64,000 nucleotides of DNA from Alteromonas gilva (GTDB lineage Bacteria > Pseudomonadota > Gammaproteobacteria > Enterobacterales > Alteromonadaceae), in contig NZ_JAQQXP010000002.1 of the NCBI RefSeq assembly GCF_028595265.1, positions 1 to 64,000 of the forward strand. Direction: 5' to 3'. The position numbers were made by a program, and so were the translations under genes. Under the pieces are notes generated by a model that saw only the letters and a list, made by a program, of their open reading frames with translations, had not been told where the DNA came from and did no database searches. Positions 17,318-27,133 of this stretch are shown in pieces. Within the stretch, counting starts at the first letter, position 1. Each line of letters begins with the position of its first letter.

Positions 17318-18132
17318 TGCCTGAGTTACCCGAAGTCGAAGTCAGCCGTCTAGGCATAGCGCCTTACCTGGAAGGCGCGCAAATCACCGGTATTATTGTT
17401 CGCGACCGGCGTTTGCGGTGGCCCGTAGAGGAAGCGCTGAGCGACGCCGTCGGACAGACCGTGATGGCTGTTAACCGTCGCGCCAAATACCTCATCATCG
17501 AGCTGCAAAGCGGCGGGCGCATTATTTTACATTTGGGCATGTCTGGTAAACTACGGGTGCTGGATGCCGCTGTACCACCGATAAAGCACGATCATATAGA
17601 TATCGTTCTGGCGTCGGGTAAGTGTTTGCGCTTTAACGATCCCCGTCGTTTTGGTGCCTGTTTGTGGCAGGCGCCCGGCCATGAAATCCCGACGCAGCTT
17701 AGCCATCTCGGCCCGGAGCCGCTCACCGACGATTTTACTGCTGATCGGCTGGCGTTGTTATCCAGGGGAAAACAGGTGGCGGTAAAAAACTTTATTATGG
17801 ACAACGCTGTGGTGGTTGGAGTGGGTAACATCTATGCCAACGAAGCGCTGTTTATGGCAGGCATCGATCCGCGCCGCAAAGCGGGTAAGGTGAGTGCCAC
17901 GCGCTACCAACAGCTTACCGGCGCAATTAAAGAAGTACTGGCCAAAGCGATCCAGCAAGGCGGAACAACCCTCAAAGACTTTACCCAAACCGATGGCAAC
18001 CCCGGCTATTTTAAGCAGTCGCTCAGTGTTTATGGCCGTGCAGGCGAACCCTGTATAGCGTGCGAAACGCCTATCGAAAGTCTGACCATCGGTCAGCGCA
18101 ATACTTTTTATTGTCCTCAGTGCCAGCGCTAG
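17317..18132 (+). CDS. mutM: Formamidopyrimidine-DNA glycosylase MutM (Fpg)
   Basis: A 271-residue protein with the catalytic N-terminal Pro2-Glu3 (MPELPEVE), the two-domain Fpg fold with the helix-two-turns-helix and a C-terminal zinc finger (C-x2-C ... C-x2-C, ending CPQCQR). It removes oxidised purines such as 8-oxoguanine from DNA. The gene is convergent with coaD, separated by 17 bp, an arrangement shared with related genomes. Confidence 0.97.
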   Translation: MPELPEVEVSRLGIAPYLEGAQITGIIVRDRRLRWPVEEALSDAVGQTVMAVNRRAKYLIIELQSGGRIILHLGMSGKLRVLDAAVPPIKHDHIDIVLASGKCLRFNDPRRFGACLWQAPGHEIPTQLSHLGPEPLTDDFTADRLALLSRGKQVAVKNFIMDNAVVVGVGNIYANEALFMAGIDPRRKAGKVSATRYQQLTGAIKEVLAKAIQQGGTTLKDFTQTDGNPGYFKQSLSVYGRAGEPCIACETPIESLTIGQRNTFYCPQCQR

Positions 18133-18149
18133 TCTGCTCTCGTAACGGC

Positions 18150-18635
18150 TTAGCCTGAATGCAGTAATTTGTTGAGCGCCGCTTTGACGGCCGGGTGGCA
18201 AAACTGCCCTACGTCACCATGATGCAAGGCCACTTCCTTTACCAGCGTTGACGATATAAACGAGTTTTCTTCTGAGGGGGTCAGGAAGACGCTTTCCAGA
18301 TCAGGGTTGAGGCGCCGGTTCATGTTGGCTAACTGAAATTCATATTCGAAGTCGGCGACTGCTCGCAGGCCACGAATGAGTATGGTGGCATCCTGCTTTT
18401 TAGCAAAATCTGCCAGCAAGCCGGAAAAGCCAATTACGGTAACATTATCGAGTTTACAGGTTACCTCGGTAATCAGGGCAACCCGCTCATCTAAGCTAAA
18501 GAGCGGTTGTTTGCTGGGGTTAGCTGCGATCCCTACAATGACTTCATCGAACATGCGCGACGCGCGTTCAATGAGATCAGCATGACCATTGGTAATAGGA
18601 TCAAAGGTGCCCGGGTAAATTGCGCGTGTGTGCAT
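18150..18635 (-). CDS. coaD: Phosphopantetheine adenylyltransferase CoaD
   Basis: A 161-residue nucleotidyltransferase with the GTFDPITNGH motif near the N-terminus (HxGH-like), an EYEFQLANMNRRLNP segment and a FISSTLVKEVA motif near the C-terminus. It makes dephospho-CoA from ATP and phosphopantetheine, the step after CoaBC in coenzyme A synthesis. ATG 18635 is preferred over a TTG at 18641; the length then matches E. coli CoaD (159). Confidence 0.95.
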   Translation of the reverse strand: MHTRAIYPGTFDPITNGHADLIERASRMFDEVIVGIAANPSKQPLFSLDERVALITEVTCKLDNVTVIGFSGLLADFAKKQDATILIRGLRAVADFEYEFQLANMNRRLNPDLESVFLTPSEENSFISSTLVKEVALHHGDVGQFCHPAVKAALNKLLHSG

Positions 18636-18697
18636 AGTCAATGAGTATAATTTAAGTTAATCAAACAGTACCTACAATCGTGGCCGGTTGCAATTTT

Positions 18698-19420
18698 CTA
18701 TGCCCAATAGCCGGTCAGCAGACGCTGCCAGTGACTATCGTCGAAAGCGTAGTTGCTATGTACCGCCTTTTCTTTGCGCAGTGAACGCTGCAACCGTGCC
18801 AGGTTAGCGGCTTTCCATTGTTGTCCGTTTTTGTACCCGCACTTATCAAAGTCAATCAGCCAAAACCTGTTGTTAGTATCAAGCATGATGTTGTGAATAT
18901 TCAAATCGTGGTGATAAACACCGTGATCATGTAACTGGCGTATAAGCGCGCCCATACGCTGCCAGTCTGACGGAGCCAGCGCGTCCTGGCAGAGATGTTC
19001 ATGGACTTCGCGGCTATTGGGGATCCGCTCCATCAAAATACTTGCTTCGTAAGTCATGCCATAACGACTCACCCGGCCAGCGATACCCCTGGGAACCGGC
19101 AGTCCGGCGCTGCGCAGGGTATTGAGTAATTGCAGTTCGCGGAAAGGGCGACAGTTGGCCAGGCCAGAATAAATAAAACGGCGCCTGGCAATGTGGCGCA
19201 CCAGGCCGCCACGGCAATAATCGCGCAGCACCATGGGTGCCGGTGACGCTATTAATACCGCCTGGCCCCGGCCGCTGGCGGCGGTGGCATGCTGTTGTTG
19301 TTGCCAGTACGAGCTCTGAAGCCACTCAACAGGTGGCAGTTGAATACCGAGCGCGCGACAGACGCTTGGACAACGTAGCAGACTATGGCGGCCCGATTGA
19401 AAGGTCTCTATGGCTTGCAA
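18698..19420 (-). CDS. kdkA: 3-deoxy-D-manno-octulosonic acid kinase KdkA
   Basis: A 240-residue LPS kinase of the WaaP/KdkA type. Visible features are a VLRDYCRGGLV region with the glycine-rich turn near residue 60, a catalytic loop HHDLNIHNIML and the metal-binding segment LIDFDKC. KdkA phosphorylates the Kdo residue of LPS in the cytoplasm in species with a single Kdo. Start is TTG at 19420, only 22 bp from the first possible start of the divergent GT9 gene; a slightly later start is possible. Confidence 0.88.
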   Translation of the reverse strand: MQAIETFQSGRHSLLRCPSVCRALGIQLPPVEWLQSSYWQQQQHATAASGRGQAVLIASPAPMVLRDYCRGGLVRHIARRRFIYSGLANCRPFRELQLLNTLRSAGLPVPRGIAGRVSRYGMTYEASILMERIPNSREVHEHLCQDALAPSDWQRMGALIRQLHDHGVYHHDLNIHNIMLDTNNRFWLIDFDKCGYKNGQQWKAANLARLQRSLRKEKAVHSNYAFDDSHWQRLLTGYWA

Positions 19421-19442
19421 TGATATTTCTCGGCATTAAGAC

Positions 19443-20567
19443 TTGTTTAATCCTGCTGATTGTAATCAAATTAGCGAGGTTTATCAGTGTAAGTTGGAAG
19501 ATTCTTTGTCAGCGGTAACAAAACTCCCCCAAAATTCAAGAATATGTATTCTTCGCCTCTCTGCTATCGGTGATGTTTGCCATGCCGCGGCGTTGGTGAA
19601 TCGTATTCGCACTACCCGTCCGGATATTCGCATTACCTGGATCATCGGTAAAATTGAATACCAGTTAATGAAAGGCCTGGAAGGCGTCGAGTTTATCATC
19701 TACGACAAAAAAACCGGCCGCCAGGGCATGAAAGCGATCCGCGAGCAGTTTAAGGCGGTGCGTTTTGATGCGCTGTTTATTATGCAAATTGCGTTGCGGG
19801 CTAATTTGCTGTCCCGCGCAATACGCGCCGCGGTCAGATTAGGCTTTGATAAAAAACGCAGCAAAGAAGGCCATAGCTTATTTATTAATAAACGTATTGC
19901 GCCCCAGCGACACCCTCATGTGTTGGAGGGCTTCATGGCATTTGCTGATGCCGTGGGTATACCGCCGGTCCCCACACCTGCATGGGCGCTACCGCTGAGT
20001 GATCAGGATTACGCAAAGGGGTTACAACTGGCGAATGAACGCCAGTATGCGGTGATCTCGCCGGCCGCCTCAAAGGCTGAAAGGAACTGGCATGCTGACG
20101 GCTATGCAGCGGTAGCCAATTACTTAGCCAAACGCGGCCTGGCCGTTATATTGTGTGGCGGTCCAGGGCCATTGGACCGCCAGATTGGCGATGCGATCAT
20201 TGCTGCCGGCGCGCCGGTAAGCCATGACTTAATCGGGCAGACATCACTAAAGGAACTGGCCGGTGTGTTAGCCAGCGCCCGTCTAGTGATTGCCCCGGAT
20301 ACTGGCCCTGCGCACATGGCAACCTGTGTTGGTACCGCGGTTATCGGCCTTTATGCGCATTCTAATCCGCGCCGGACCGGACCCTACAATAACCTTGATA
20401 ACGTGGTGTCAGCCTACGACTATCATATCAAACAACAAACCGGCAAAGACTGGCAGCAACTGCCCTGGGGAAGCAGAGCAAAAGGTGAATCCCTGATGAC
20501 AACGATAACGCCAGAGCAGGTTTACGCTGCAATCGACAAGCTGTTACCACCTGATAGTATTGAATAA
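19443..20567 (+). CDS. Glycosyltransferase family 9 (heptosyltransferase-type LPS core enzyme)
   Basis: A GT9 enzyme: N-terminal ICILRLSAIGDVCHAA loop that faces the acceptor, C-terminal Rossmann domain with VISPAASKAERNW and the DTGPAHMA nucleotide-sugar motif. Members transfer ADP-heptose or related sugars to the LPS inner core at the inner membrane. The 374-residue frame starts at TTG 19443, but the family begins near residue 30, so the real start may be a TTG around 19505-19508. Divergent from kdkA; both belong to LPS core synthesis. Confidence 0.87.
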   Translation: MFNPADCNQISEVYQCKLEDSLSAVTKLPQNSRICILRLSAIGDVCHAAALVNRIRTTRPDIRITWIIGKIEYQLMKGLEGVEFIIYDKKTGRQGMKAIREQFKAVRFDALFIMQIALRANLLSRAIRAAVRLGFDKKRSKEGHSLFINKRIAPQRHPHVLEGFMAFADAVGIPPVPTPAWALPLSDQDYAKGLQLANERQYAVISPAASKAERNWHADGYAAVANYLAKRGLAVILCGGPGPLDRQIGDAIIAAGAPVSHDLIGQTSLKELAGVLASARLVIAPDTGPAHMATCVGTAVIGLYAHSNPRRTGPYNNLDNVVSAYDYHIKQQTGKDWQQLPWGSRAKGESLMTTITPEQVYAAIDKLLPPDSIE

Positions 20568-20691
20568 AAATTCAACAATAACTTTCAAAAAAAGGTTTCC
20601 TTTCTATACTTAAGTAATCTTGGCATTACTTAAATACTACTGCACAAAAGGAACTATGCAGATGTTAACCTTTTTAATGTAAGGCGTTACG

Positions 20692-21138
20692 TTGAAAACC
20701 GGGTCCCTGAAAGCCATTCTCACATGCCTTGTTTTACTGTTTGCAAAAGAAGGCGTTACCGACGTTTACTCTACCAACGTAATGGCTAATTTATCGGTGA
20801 ACGTCGAGTCATTGTCGCCAGCGCAATTGCGCATGATCTTTGCCGGGCGAACACAATTTTGGCCCGATGGCAGTCGTATTCGTGTTTTTGTGCTGCCGTC
20901 CGGTAATCCGCTTCATCAGGAGTTTTGCCGTACCCAGCTTAACGTTTACCCATACCAGCTAGAGCGTATCTGGCAGCGCGTGGTGTATTCGGGTCAGGGC
21001 GTAGCGCCACACGTGGTCAGTTCCCCTGAAATCCTGATTGAAAACATCGCCAACACACCGGGTTCGATAGGCTATATGCCAAAACATGTGATTAACCCCA
21101 AGGCGAAAAATCTGACTGTTTTAGGGGGCCAGCCATGA
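20692..21138 (+). CDS. Small PstS-like periplasmic binding protein
   Basis: A 148-residue protein with a signal peptide (about residues 1-23) and one phosphate-ABC-transporter-like PBP domain: LSPAQLRMIFAGRTQFWPDG near residues 40-60 and TPGSIGYM in the last third, both typical of short PstS-like proteins. It is too short for a full two-lobe PstS. Start is TTG at 20692. Its stop overlaps the ATG of the channel gene by 4 nt, and a GGDEF-EAL gene follows. The ligand is unknown; phosphate or another oxyanion is possible. Confidence 0.72.
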   Translation: MKTGSLKAILTCLVLLFAKEGVTDVYSTNVMANLSVNVESLSPAQLRMIFAGRTQFWPDGSRIRVFVLPSGNPLHQEFCRTQLNVYPYQLERIWQRVVYSGQGVAPHVVSSPEILIENIANTPGSIGYMPKHVINPKAKNLTVLGGQP

Positions 21139-22322
21139 TACAGCGCAGGCTGACAGGCGCAATGCTGGCCTTAATGACAATGGCTGAAGCGGGTGCCCAA
21201 ACCGAAAACCTCGCCTGGCATGGTTTTGTGGCGCAGGGAATTACCAGCTCCACAGACAGCCATTACATAACTGACGATAACGATATTACAGCGGAGCTGA
21301 CCGAAGCGGGAATCAACGCCACCTACATCCTCAACTCGTCGCTCAGCGTTGCCGGCCAATTGGTTTATCTTGACGGCGGCAATCGGTTTAGCCCGGGCAC
21401 GCGAGTGGACTACCTGTTTGTTGACTGGCGGGTCCGCCAACAGTTTGACTGGCAGCTTAACGTGCACTTCGGGCGCTATAAAAATCGTCACTGGCTGTAT
21501 TCGGCCACCCAGGATGTGCCGCAAACCCGGCCTTCCATTACCCTGCCGCAATCCATCTATTACGACGGTAACCGCGACGTGGCGCTGAGCAGCGACGGTA
21601 TCGCCATACAAAGTACGTCATCGGGGAATACCGGAACCTGGGACGTGCGTTGGAGTTACGGACGCTCGCCCCTCGGCAAAGACGACTCTAAAAAACTGCT
21701 GAGCCCGCAGGTACAGGGGCGCGTAAAACAGGATTTTGTTCATCAGTTCAGCACCTACTGGCGGCCGGATGCTTCGCAGTTACAGCTAGGTGTGTCGTTA
21801 CTGCAATCAGAATTTACCTACGACCCGGCCAAACAAGACATACTGCTCAGTGGCGATTCAATGATCGACCGTATTACCCTGGCGGCACGCTATGACAGCG
21901 AAAACTGGGAGCTGAGTATGGAGCTGCTGCGAGACCGGTTAATATATCAGGGCACGTTCGCGAACGGGCTGAACCTGGATGTGGATAAAACCGGCGAGGG
22001 TGGCTACATACAATGGCGCTATTTCCTGACGCAAAATGTCACCGCCCTGGCAAGAATAGACACCTACGATGTGGACCGCCAGGACCGTAAGGGCAAGCTG
22101 CTCGAGCAAAGCCCTTTCGGCATGATACCGGCTCACTATGGTTACATGGACGAGATCACCCTGGGCCTGAGCGTTGATATCACCAGCCAGGTGCGATTAA
22201 GCGGCGAATACTCACGGGTGCGCGGTGCGGGTCGCATTGCACCAGTGCTGTTTCCCGATGCCTTAATTTATGCACAGCCTTACTGGAGTAACTGGTCGTT
22301 GCAGCTAATGTATTGGTTTTAG
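21135..22322 (+). CDS. Outer-membrane channel (porin-like) protein
   Basis: A 395-residue protein with a signal peptide (residues ~1-22, GAQ-TE), alternating hydrophobic/aromatic strands through the mature part and a terminal aromatic residue (...LMYWF), which together indicate a beta-barrel of the porin type. The exact family cannot be named with confidence. ATG at 21135. Coupled upstream to the PstS-like gene and overlapped at its 3' end by the GGDEF-EAL gene frame. Confidence 0.72.
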   Translation: MIQRRLTGAMLALMTMAEAGAQTENLAWHGFVAQGITSSTDSHYITDDNDITAELTEAGINATYILNSSLSVAGQLVYLDGGNRFSPGTRVDYLFVDWRVRQQFDWQLNVHFGRYKNRHWLYSATQDVPQTRPSITLPQSIYYDGNRDVALSSDGIAIQSTSSGNTGTWDVRWSYGRSPLGKDDSKKLLSPQVQGRVKQDFVHQFSTYWRPDASQLQLGVSLLQSEFTYDPAKQDILLSGDSMIDRITLAARYDSENWELSMELLRDRLIYQGTFANGLNLDVDKTGEGGYIQWRYFLTQNVTALARIDTYDVDRQDRKGKLLEQSPFGMIPAHYGYMDEITLGLSVDITSQVRLSGEYSRVRGAGRIAPVLFPDALIYAQPYWSNWSLQLMYWF

Positions 22323-22324
22323 CC

Positions 22325-24766
22325 GTGAGTAAGTCAGTATCACTGCGCTATAAAGTGCTAATTATCCTATTGATTACCGTCATGACGGTCTGTTCGGTGG
22401 TGGTTAGCTTATTACTGTATCAGGCGGCGCAACAGGAGCGGCAGCTTAATCAGGCGTTATTGTCGCGTGATGTTACCCGCTATCATCAAATTTCCTCGCT
22501 GCTCAGTGAGCGGTTAACCGTATGGGTGGAAAGCCTTAAATTTGTTAATGAAACGTCCATCGATACGCAATCAGAACTCGTTGGGGCGCTGCAGCGTTCC
22601 GCTGATTTTTTGTCGCTGCAATGGGACGTTAACAACGTATGGGTAGTGAATGGTCAGCAAGAGGTCATTTACCGTCAGGGTGAAATACTGCCGGATGCCA
22701 TTAGGCCCATGGTGTCAGACACGCTCAGAGAGACGCGACCAGTCTATGGTTTGCATTGCCGCAACCTGTGTATGCAGGTCAGCAGTATTCCTATTTTAAC
22801 CCACTCACAAACCGCCAGTGTGGTGGTAATGAGCACCTCGGTGCAGGAGTTACTCGCCTTGTTGAGTGAAACCACACAGGCTGAACTGGCAATGGTAAAA
22901 GAGATCCCCAATGCCCTGTCTCAACAAAACCGTTATGTCCTCAACAGTATATTAACTGAGCCGCAGGAACAGTTTATGTCTGAGGTGCTCAGAGCTATTC
23001 CTGCCGGCGCCAATAAACAAAAGCTGCTTACCGCGGGGGTCGAGGTTAACGTTAGTAACAACGCGTACCTGGTTACCTTTGTGCCGCTCTACAGCGACTT
23101 ACCCAATGGCTATTACCTGTTGTTTGTGCACGATATTGATGCGCGTAAACATGCTTATCGCACACAAAACGCGACCATATTTTTGGGCGGCTTTGGTTTG
23201 GTGACGGCGTTTTTGCTGAGTATGTTTTTGCTGTTGCGCCGCTATGCCTACAAATTGTCAGTGTTATCCAACATGTTACCGCTACTGGCTCAGCAGCGCT
23301 TTAGCGAGTTTAAAGCGGCGCAGGAAAACAGCTTTACCCGGAACAGCTGGCTCAGTGACGAACTCGATACTCTGGGCGAAACCGCCATAGAACTTGCGCA
23401 GCGGCTCGAAACGCTGGATCAGCAAGCCACCGCCAATACGGCCAAACTCGAAAAAATGGCCATGTTCGACAGCCTTACCGGCCTGCCAAACCGCAGCATG
23501 ATGATGTTTCAAATACATAAACAACTGGCAGCCATGCAGCGACAGCAGTCAGGTATGGCGCTGCTGTTTATTGATTTAGACAACTTTAAAAAGGTCAACG
23601 ACAGTCATGGCCATCACTTTGGTGATGAAGTGGTTAAGCTGGCAAGTGTGCGCCTTTCCGGTGTAATTCGCGAAAACGACAATATCGCCCGTTTTGGCGG
23701 CGATGAATTTGTGGTTATCGTCACCGATCTGGATCACGAAGAACAGGTAAGTGCGGTGGCCGAAAAGCTCATCAGTCAGTTTGTTGAGCCCATGCACATT
23801 GGCGAGCATACCTTTTATATCAGTATCAGCATTGGTATCGCCTACACCGAAAACGCCAAGTCCAGCACCCTGGAACTTATGCGCCATGCCGACACGGCCA
23901 TGTATGAGGCGAAGCTCTCGCACGGCTCCGCATATTGTTTTTTCCGGGCGTCGATGAATCAAAAAATCATCAACCAGGTAGAGTTAGAAGCCGCCGCTCG
24001 CGTGGCGCTGCAAAAACAACAGTTTTTCTTGGTGTTGCAACCGCAAATAGAGCTGGCCACACAACGCCTGACCGGCTTTGAGGCCCTGTTACGCTGGCGT
24101 CACCCGGAGCGGGGCATGGTTCCGCCCGGCGACTTTTTACCCCTGTTGGAAAACTCCGCCATGATGCCAGAAATCGACTTTTGGGTGCTTGAGCATGCCA
24201 TTGGCTTGTTGGCAAAGCTCAATGAGCGGGGCTACAAGGGCATTAAAATGGCAATTAACCTGTCTGCTGCACAGTTTGCTAACTCTGCCTTAAAGCCCTA
24301 CTTAACGCAGTTAATTGAGCAATATCAGGTGAGGCCAAAAGATATCGAGCTGGAACTCACTGAAACCGTGTTAGTTGCCGATATCGAACGCGCAATCGAC
24401 GTGATTCACGAAGTGCGGGCCTTAGGTTGCTCCATCGCCGTCGACGATTTTGGTACCGGTTATTCATCGCTCAGTTACCTGCGTATGATCCCCAGCGATG
24501 TAATTAAGATCGATCGTTCTTTTATTGCTGGCATGTTAGAAAATGACAGCGACAGGAATATTGTGCAGTCGACCATTTCAATGGTTCACAATATGGCCTT
24601 TGAAGTGGTCAGCGAAGGTATAGAACAAGCCGAACAAATGGCCGAGCTGGTCGCGATGGGGTGTCGTTTTGGCCAGGGTTACTTCATTAGCAAGCCGATT
24701 GACGAGGACCAGTTGTATACCGTTATCGACGCCCGGGTACATGATGGTTACTGGCAAATTGAATAA
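22325..24766 (+). CDS. Transmembrane GGDEF-EAL protein (c-di-GMP synthesis/degradation)
   Basis: About 813 residues: membrane helix near residues 8-30, a ~250-residue periplasmic sensor region with a Cys pair (HCRNLC), a second helix near 285-305, then a GGDEF domain (intact GGDEF, bases 23696-23710) and a C-terminal EAL domain (intact EALLRW near 24080, DDFGTGYSSL, IKIDRSF). Both catalytic signatures are complete, so it may make or break c-di-GMP. GTG 22325 is preferred; a TTG at 22313 is 12 bases earlier and overlaps the channel gene. Third gene of the PstS-like/channel/GGDEF-EAL operon. Confidence 0.88.
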   Translation: MSKSVSLRYKVLIILLITVMTVCSVVVSLLLYQAAQQERQLNQALLSRDVTRYHQISSLLSERLTVWVESLKFVNETSIDTQSELVGALQRSADFLSLQWDVNNVWVVNGQQEVIYRQGEILPDAIRPMVSDTLRETRPVYGLHCRNLCMQVSSIPILTHSQTASVVVMSTSVQELLALLSETTQAELAMVKEIPNALSQQNRYVLNSILTEPQEQFMSEVLRAIPAGANKQKLLTAGVEVNVSNNAYLVTFVPLYSDLPNGYYLLFVHDIDARKHAYRTQNATIFLGGFGLVTAFLLSMFLLLRRYAYKLSVLSNMLPLLAQQRFSEFKAAQENSFTRNSWLSDELDTLGETAIELAQRLETLDQQATANTAKLEKMAMFDSLTGLPNRSMMMFQIHKQLAAMQRQQSGMALLFIDLDNFKKVNDSHGHHFGDEVVKLASVRLSGVIRENDNIARFGGDEFVVIVTDLDHEEQVSAVAEKLISQFVEPMHIGEHTFYISISIGIAYTENAKSSTLELMRHADTAMYEAKLSHGSAYCFFRASMNQKIINQVELEAAARVALQKQQFFLVLQPQIELATQRLTGFEALLRWRHPERGMVPPGDFLPLLENSAMMPEIDFWVLEHAIGLLAKLNERGYKGIKMAINLSAAQFANSALKPYLTQLIEQYQVRPKDIELELTETVLVADIERAIDVIHEVRALGCSIAVDDFGTGYSSLSYLRMIPSDVIKIDRSFIAGMLENDSDRNIVQSTISMVHNMAFEVVSEGIEQAEQMAELVAMGCRFGQGYFISKPIDEDQLYTVIDARVHDGYWQIE

Positions 24767-24772
24767 AGGTTA

Positions 24773-24798
24773 GCCGGGCCTAAGCCCGGCGTCTTTAA
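24773..24798 (+). terminator. Probable terminator after the GGDEF-EAL gene
   Basis: A 7-bp all-GC stem (24773-24779 with 24784-24790) with loop CTAA follows the stop codon by 6 bases. The downstream tract GTCTTTAAA is only weakly T-rich. Confidence 0.55.
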
Positions 24799-24907
24799 AT
24801 GTTTACAGGGTGCATTGGCCGAAACGTATTTAACCCAGTAAACTCATAGGTATAAGACCGTCCGGTTAGGTACAATACAGCACTTTAAAAAGGCCAGGAG
24901 CGCTAGT

Positions 24908-26104
24908 ATGTCAGCATCTTTTATTTCTCACCTTGAACAGCAACTTAAAGCCACACGTGAAGACGGGCTGTACAAGGTTGAGCGGGTTATTACGACTCAG
25001 CAGCAGGCCGATATTGCCACTGAAAGTGGTGAGCAGGTCATTAATTTTTGCGCCAATAACTATCTGGGTCTGGCCAATCACCCGGATCTCATTGACGCTG
25101 CCAAGCAAGGCCTCGACTCCCACGGCTTTGGCATGGCGTCGGTACGTTTTATCTGTGGTACTCAGGATATACACAAAGCGCTGGAAGCTAAAATCAGTGC
25201 TTTCCTCGGTACCGAGGATACTATTTTGTATCCCTCCTGCTTTGACGCCAACGGCGGGTTATTTGAAACCCTGTTAGGCCCGGAAGACGCCATTGTGTCG
25301 GATGCGCTCAACCACGCCAGTATTATTGACGGAGTGCGCCTGAGTAAAGCTAAGCGCTACCGTTACGCCAACAACGACATGGCAGCACTTGAAGAACAGT
25401 TAAAGCAGGCCCGGGAAGACGGCGCGCGCTTTATCATTATTGCCACTGATGGCGTGTTTTCGATGGATGGCATTATTGCCAACCTGAAAGGCGTGTGCGA
25501 CCTCGCTGACAAGTACGATGCCATGGTGATGGTGGATGACTGCCACGCCACCGGCTTTTTAGGCGAGGAGGGGCGCGGTAGCCACGAGTATTGTGATGTA
25601 CTTGGCCGTGTAGACCTTATTACCGGTACCCTCGGCAAGGCCCTGGGCGGCGCTTCCGGCGGTTATACGTCGGGCAGTAAAGCCGCGGTGGAATGGTTGC
25701 GTCAGCGTTCGCGGCCTTATTTATTTTCTAATTCGGTGGCTCCGCCTATTGTCGCGGCGTCGCTCAAAGTGTTCGATATGATGGCCGATGGCCACGACTT
25801 ACGCGCTCAGCTGTGGCGCAACGCGGCGCACTTTCGTCAACGTATGAGCGATGCGGGCTTTACGCTGGCGGGTAAAGATCACGCCATCATCCCGGTTATG
25901 CTTGGCGATGCCAAACTGGCCAATGACATGGCCGATAAACTGCTGCAAAAAGGCATTTACGTGATTGGTTTTTCCTACCCCGTGGTACCCAAGGGTCAGG
26001 CCCGTATCCGTACCCAGATGTCGGCAGGCCATACTATTGAGCACGTTGATAAAGCTGTGGATGCGTTCATCGAAGTTGGGCGTGAACTGGGAGTGATTGC
26101 ATGA
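24908..26104 (+). CDS. kbl: 2-amino-3-ketobutyrate CoA ligase (glycine C-acetyltransferase)
   Basis: A 398-residue PLP enzyme of the alpha-oxoamine synthase family that reads as Kbl throughout, with NNYLGLANHP, the HASIIDG segment, the TDGVFSMDG and the GTLGKALGGASGG lysine motif. It splits 2-amino-3-ketobutyrate with CoA into glycine and acetyl-CoA, the second step of threonine catabolism. ATG 24908 follows GGAGCGCTAGT. Its stop overlaps the tdh ATG by 4 nt (ATGA), giving the usual kbl-tdh operon. Confidence 0.97.
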   Translation: MSASFISHLEQQLKATREDGLYKVERVITTQQQADIATESGEQVINFCANNYLGLANHPDLIDAAKQGLDSHGFGMASVRFICGTQDIHKALEAKISAFLGTEDTILYPSCFDANGGLFETLLGPEDAIVSDALNHASIIDGVRLSKAKRYRYANNDMAALEEQLKQAREDGARFIIIATDGVFSMDGIIANLKGVCDLADKYDAMVMVDDCHATGFLGEEGRGSHEYCDVLGRVDLITGTLGKALGGASGGYTSGSKAAVEWLRQRSRPYLFSNSVAPPIVAASLKVFDMMADGHDLRAQLWRNAAHFRQRMSDAGFTLAGKDHAIIPVMLGDAKLANDMADKLLQKGIYVIGFSYPVVPKGQARIRTQMSAGHTIEHVDKAVDAFIEVGRELGVIA

Positions 26105-27126
26105 AGTCATTGGTAAAACAGCATCGTGAACCGGGCATCTGGCTGACAGACACCGACAAGCCGGTGATGGGGCACAACGACCTCCTGATTAAAATTCGTA
26201 AAACCGCGATTTGCGGCACCGATATGCATATTTATCAGTGGGATGAGTGGGCGCAACAAACCATACCTGTACCCATGGTAGTGGGCCACGAATATGTGGG
26301 CGAAGTGGTTGATATGGGCCAGGAAGTCCAGGGTTTTGCTGTGGGCGACCGGGTATCCGGGGAAGGCCATATTACTTGCGGACACTGCCGTAACTGCCGT
26401 GCCGGACGCCGTCACCTGTGCCGTAATACCGAAGGGGTAGGGGTTAATCGTGCTGGCGCGTTCGCCGAGTATCTGGTGATCCCGGCATTTAACGCCTTTA
26501 AAATACCGGCCAATATCTCCGATGAGTTAGCCGCCGTGTTCGACCCATTCGGCAACGCCGTGCACACCGCACTGTCTTTTGATCTGGTTGGCGAGGATGT
26601 GCTGATTACCGGTGCCGGCCCGATTGGTATTATGGCAGCGGCCGTGGCCCGCCACGTGGGGGCCAGACACGTTGTTATTACCGACGTTAACCCTTACCGT
26701 TTAGCGTTGGCCGAAAAAATGGGCGTGTCTCGGGCGGTTAACGTGGCAAATGAGTCGCTTAAAGACGTTATGCGCTCATTGGGCATGACCGAAGGCTTCG
26801 ATATTGGCCTAGAAATGTCTGGAGTGCCAACGGCGTTTCGCGATATGCTCAATAACATGAACAACGGCGGTAAAGTAGCCATGCTGGGCATACCGCCGCA
26901 GGATGTCGCTATCGACTGGAATCAGGTGATTTTTAAAGGGCTGGTCATCAAAGGGATCTACGGCCGCGAAATGTTTGAAACCTGGTACAAAATGGCGAGT
27001 CTGATACAAAGCGGCCTGGACATCTCGCCCATCATTACACACGAGTTTGCGATAGAAGATTTTCAGCAGGGCTTTGACGTAATGGGATCGGGCAAATCAG
27101 GTAAAGTTATTCTCAACTGGCAGTAA
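26101..27126 (+). CDS. tdh: L-threonine 3-dehydrogenase
   Basis: A 341-residue zinc alcohol dehydrogenase-type enzyme: catalytic zinc site (Cys38-Gly-Thr-Asp, Gly-His-Glu), structural zinc Cys cluster (CGHCRNCRAGRRHLC) and the GAGPIGIMAAAVA nucleotide-binding loop. It oxidises L-threonine to 2-amino-3-ketobutyrate with NAD+ and feeds Kbl. It lies directly after kbl and is followed within 7 bp by a GlpE-like gene. Confidence 0.97.
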   Translation: MKSLVKQHREPGIWLTDTDKPVMGHNDLLIKIRKTAICGTDMHIYQWDEWAQQTIPVPMVVGHEYVGEVVDMGQEVQGFAVGDRVSGEGHITCGHCRNCRAGRRHLCRNTEGVGVNRAGAFAEYLVIPAFNAFKIPANISDELAAVFDPFGNAVHTALSFDLVGEDVLITGAGPIGIMAAAVARHVGARHVVITDVNPYRLALAEKMGVSRAVNVANESLKDVMRSLGMTEGFDIGLEMSGVPTAFRDMLNNMNNGGKVAMLGIPPQDVAIDWNQVIFKGLVIKGIYGREMFETWYKMASLIQSGLDISPIITHEFAIEDFQQGFDVMGSGKSGKVILNWQ

Positions 27127-27133
27127 TTGTTTT

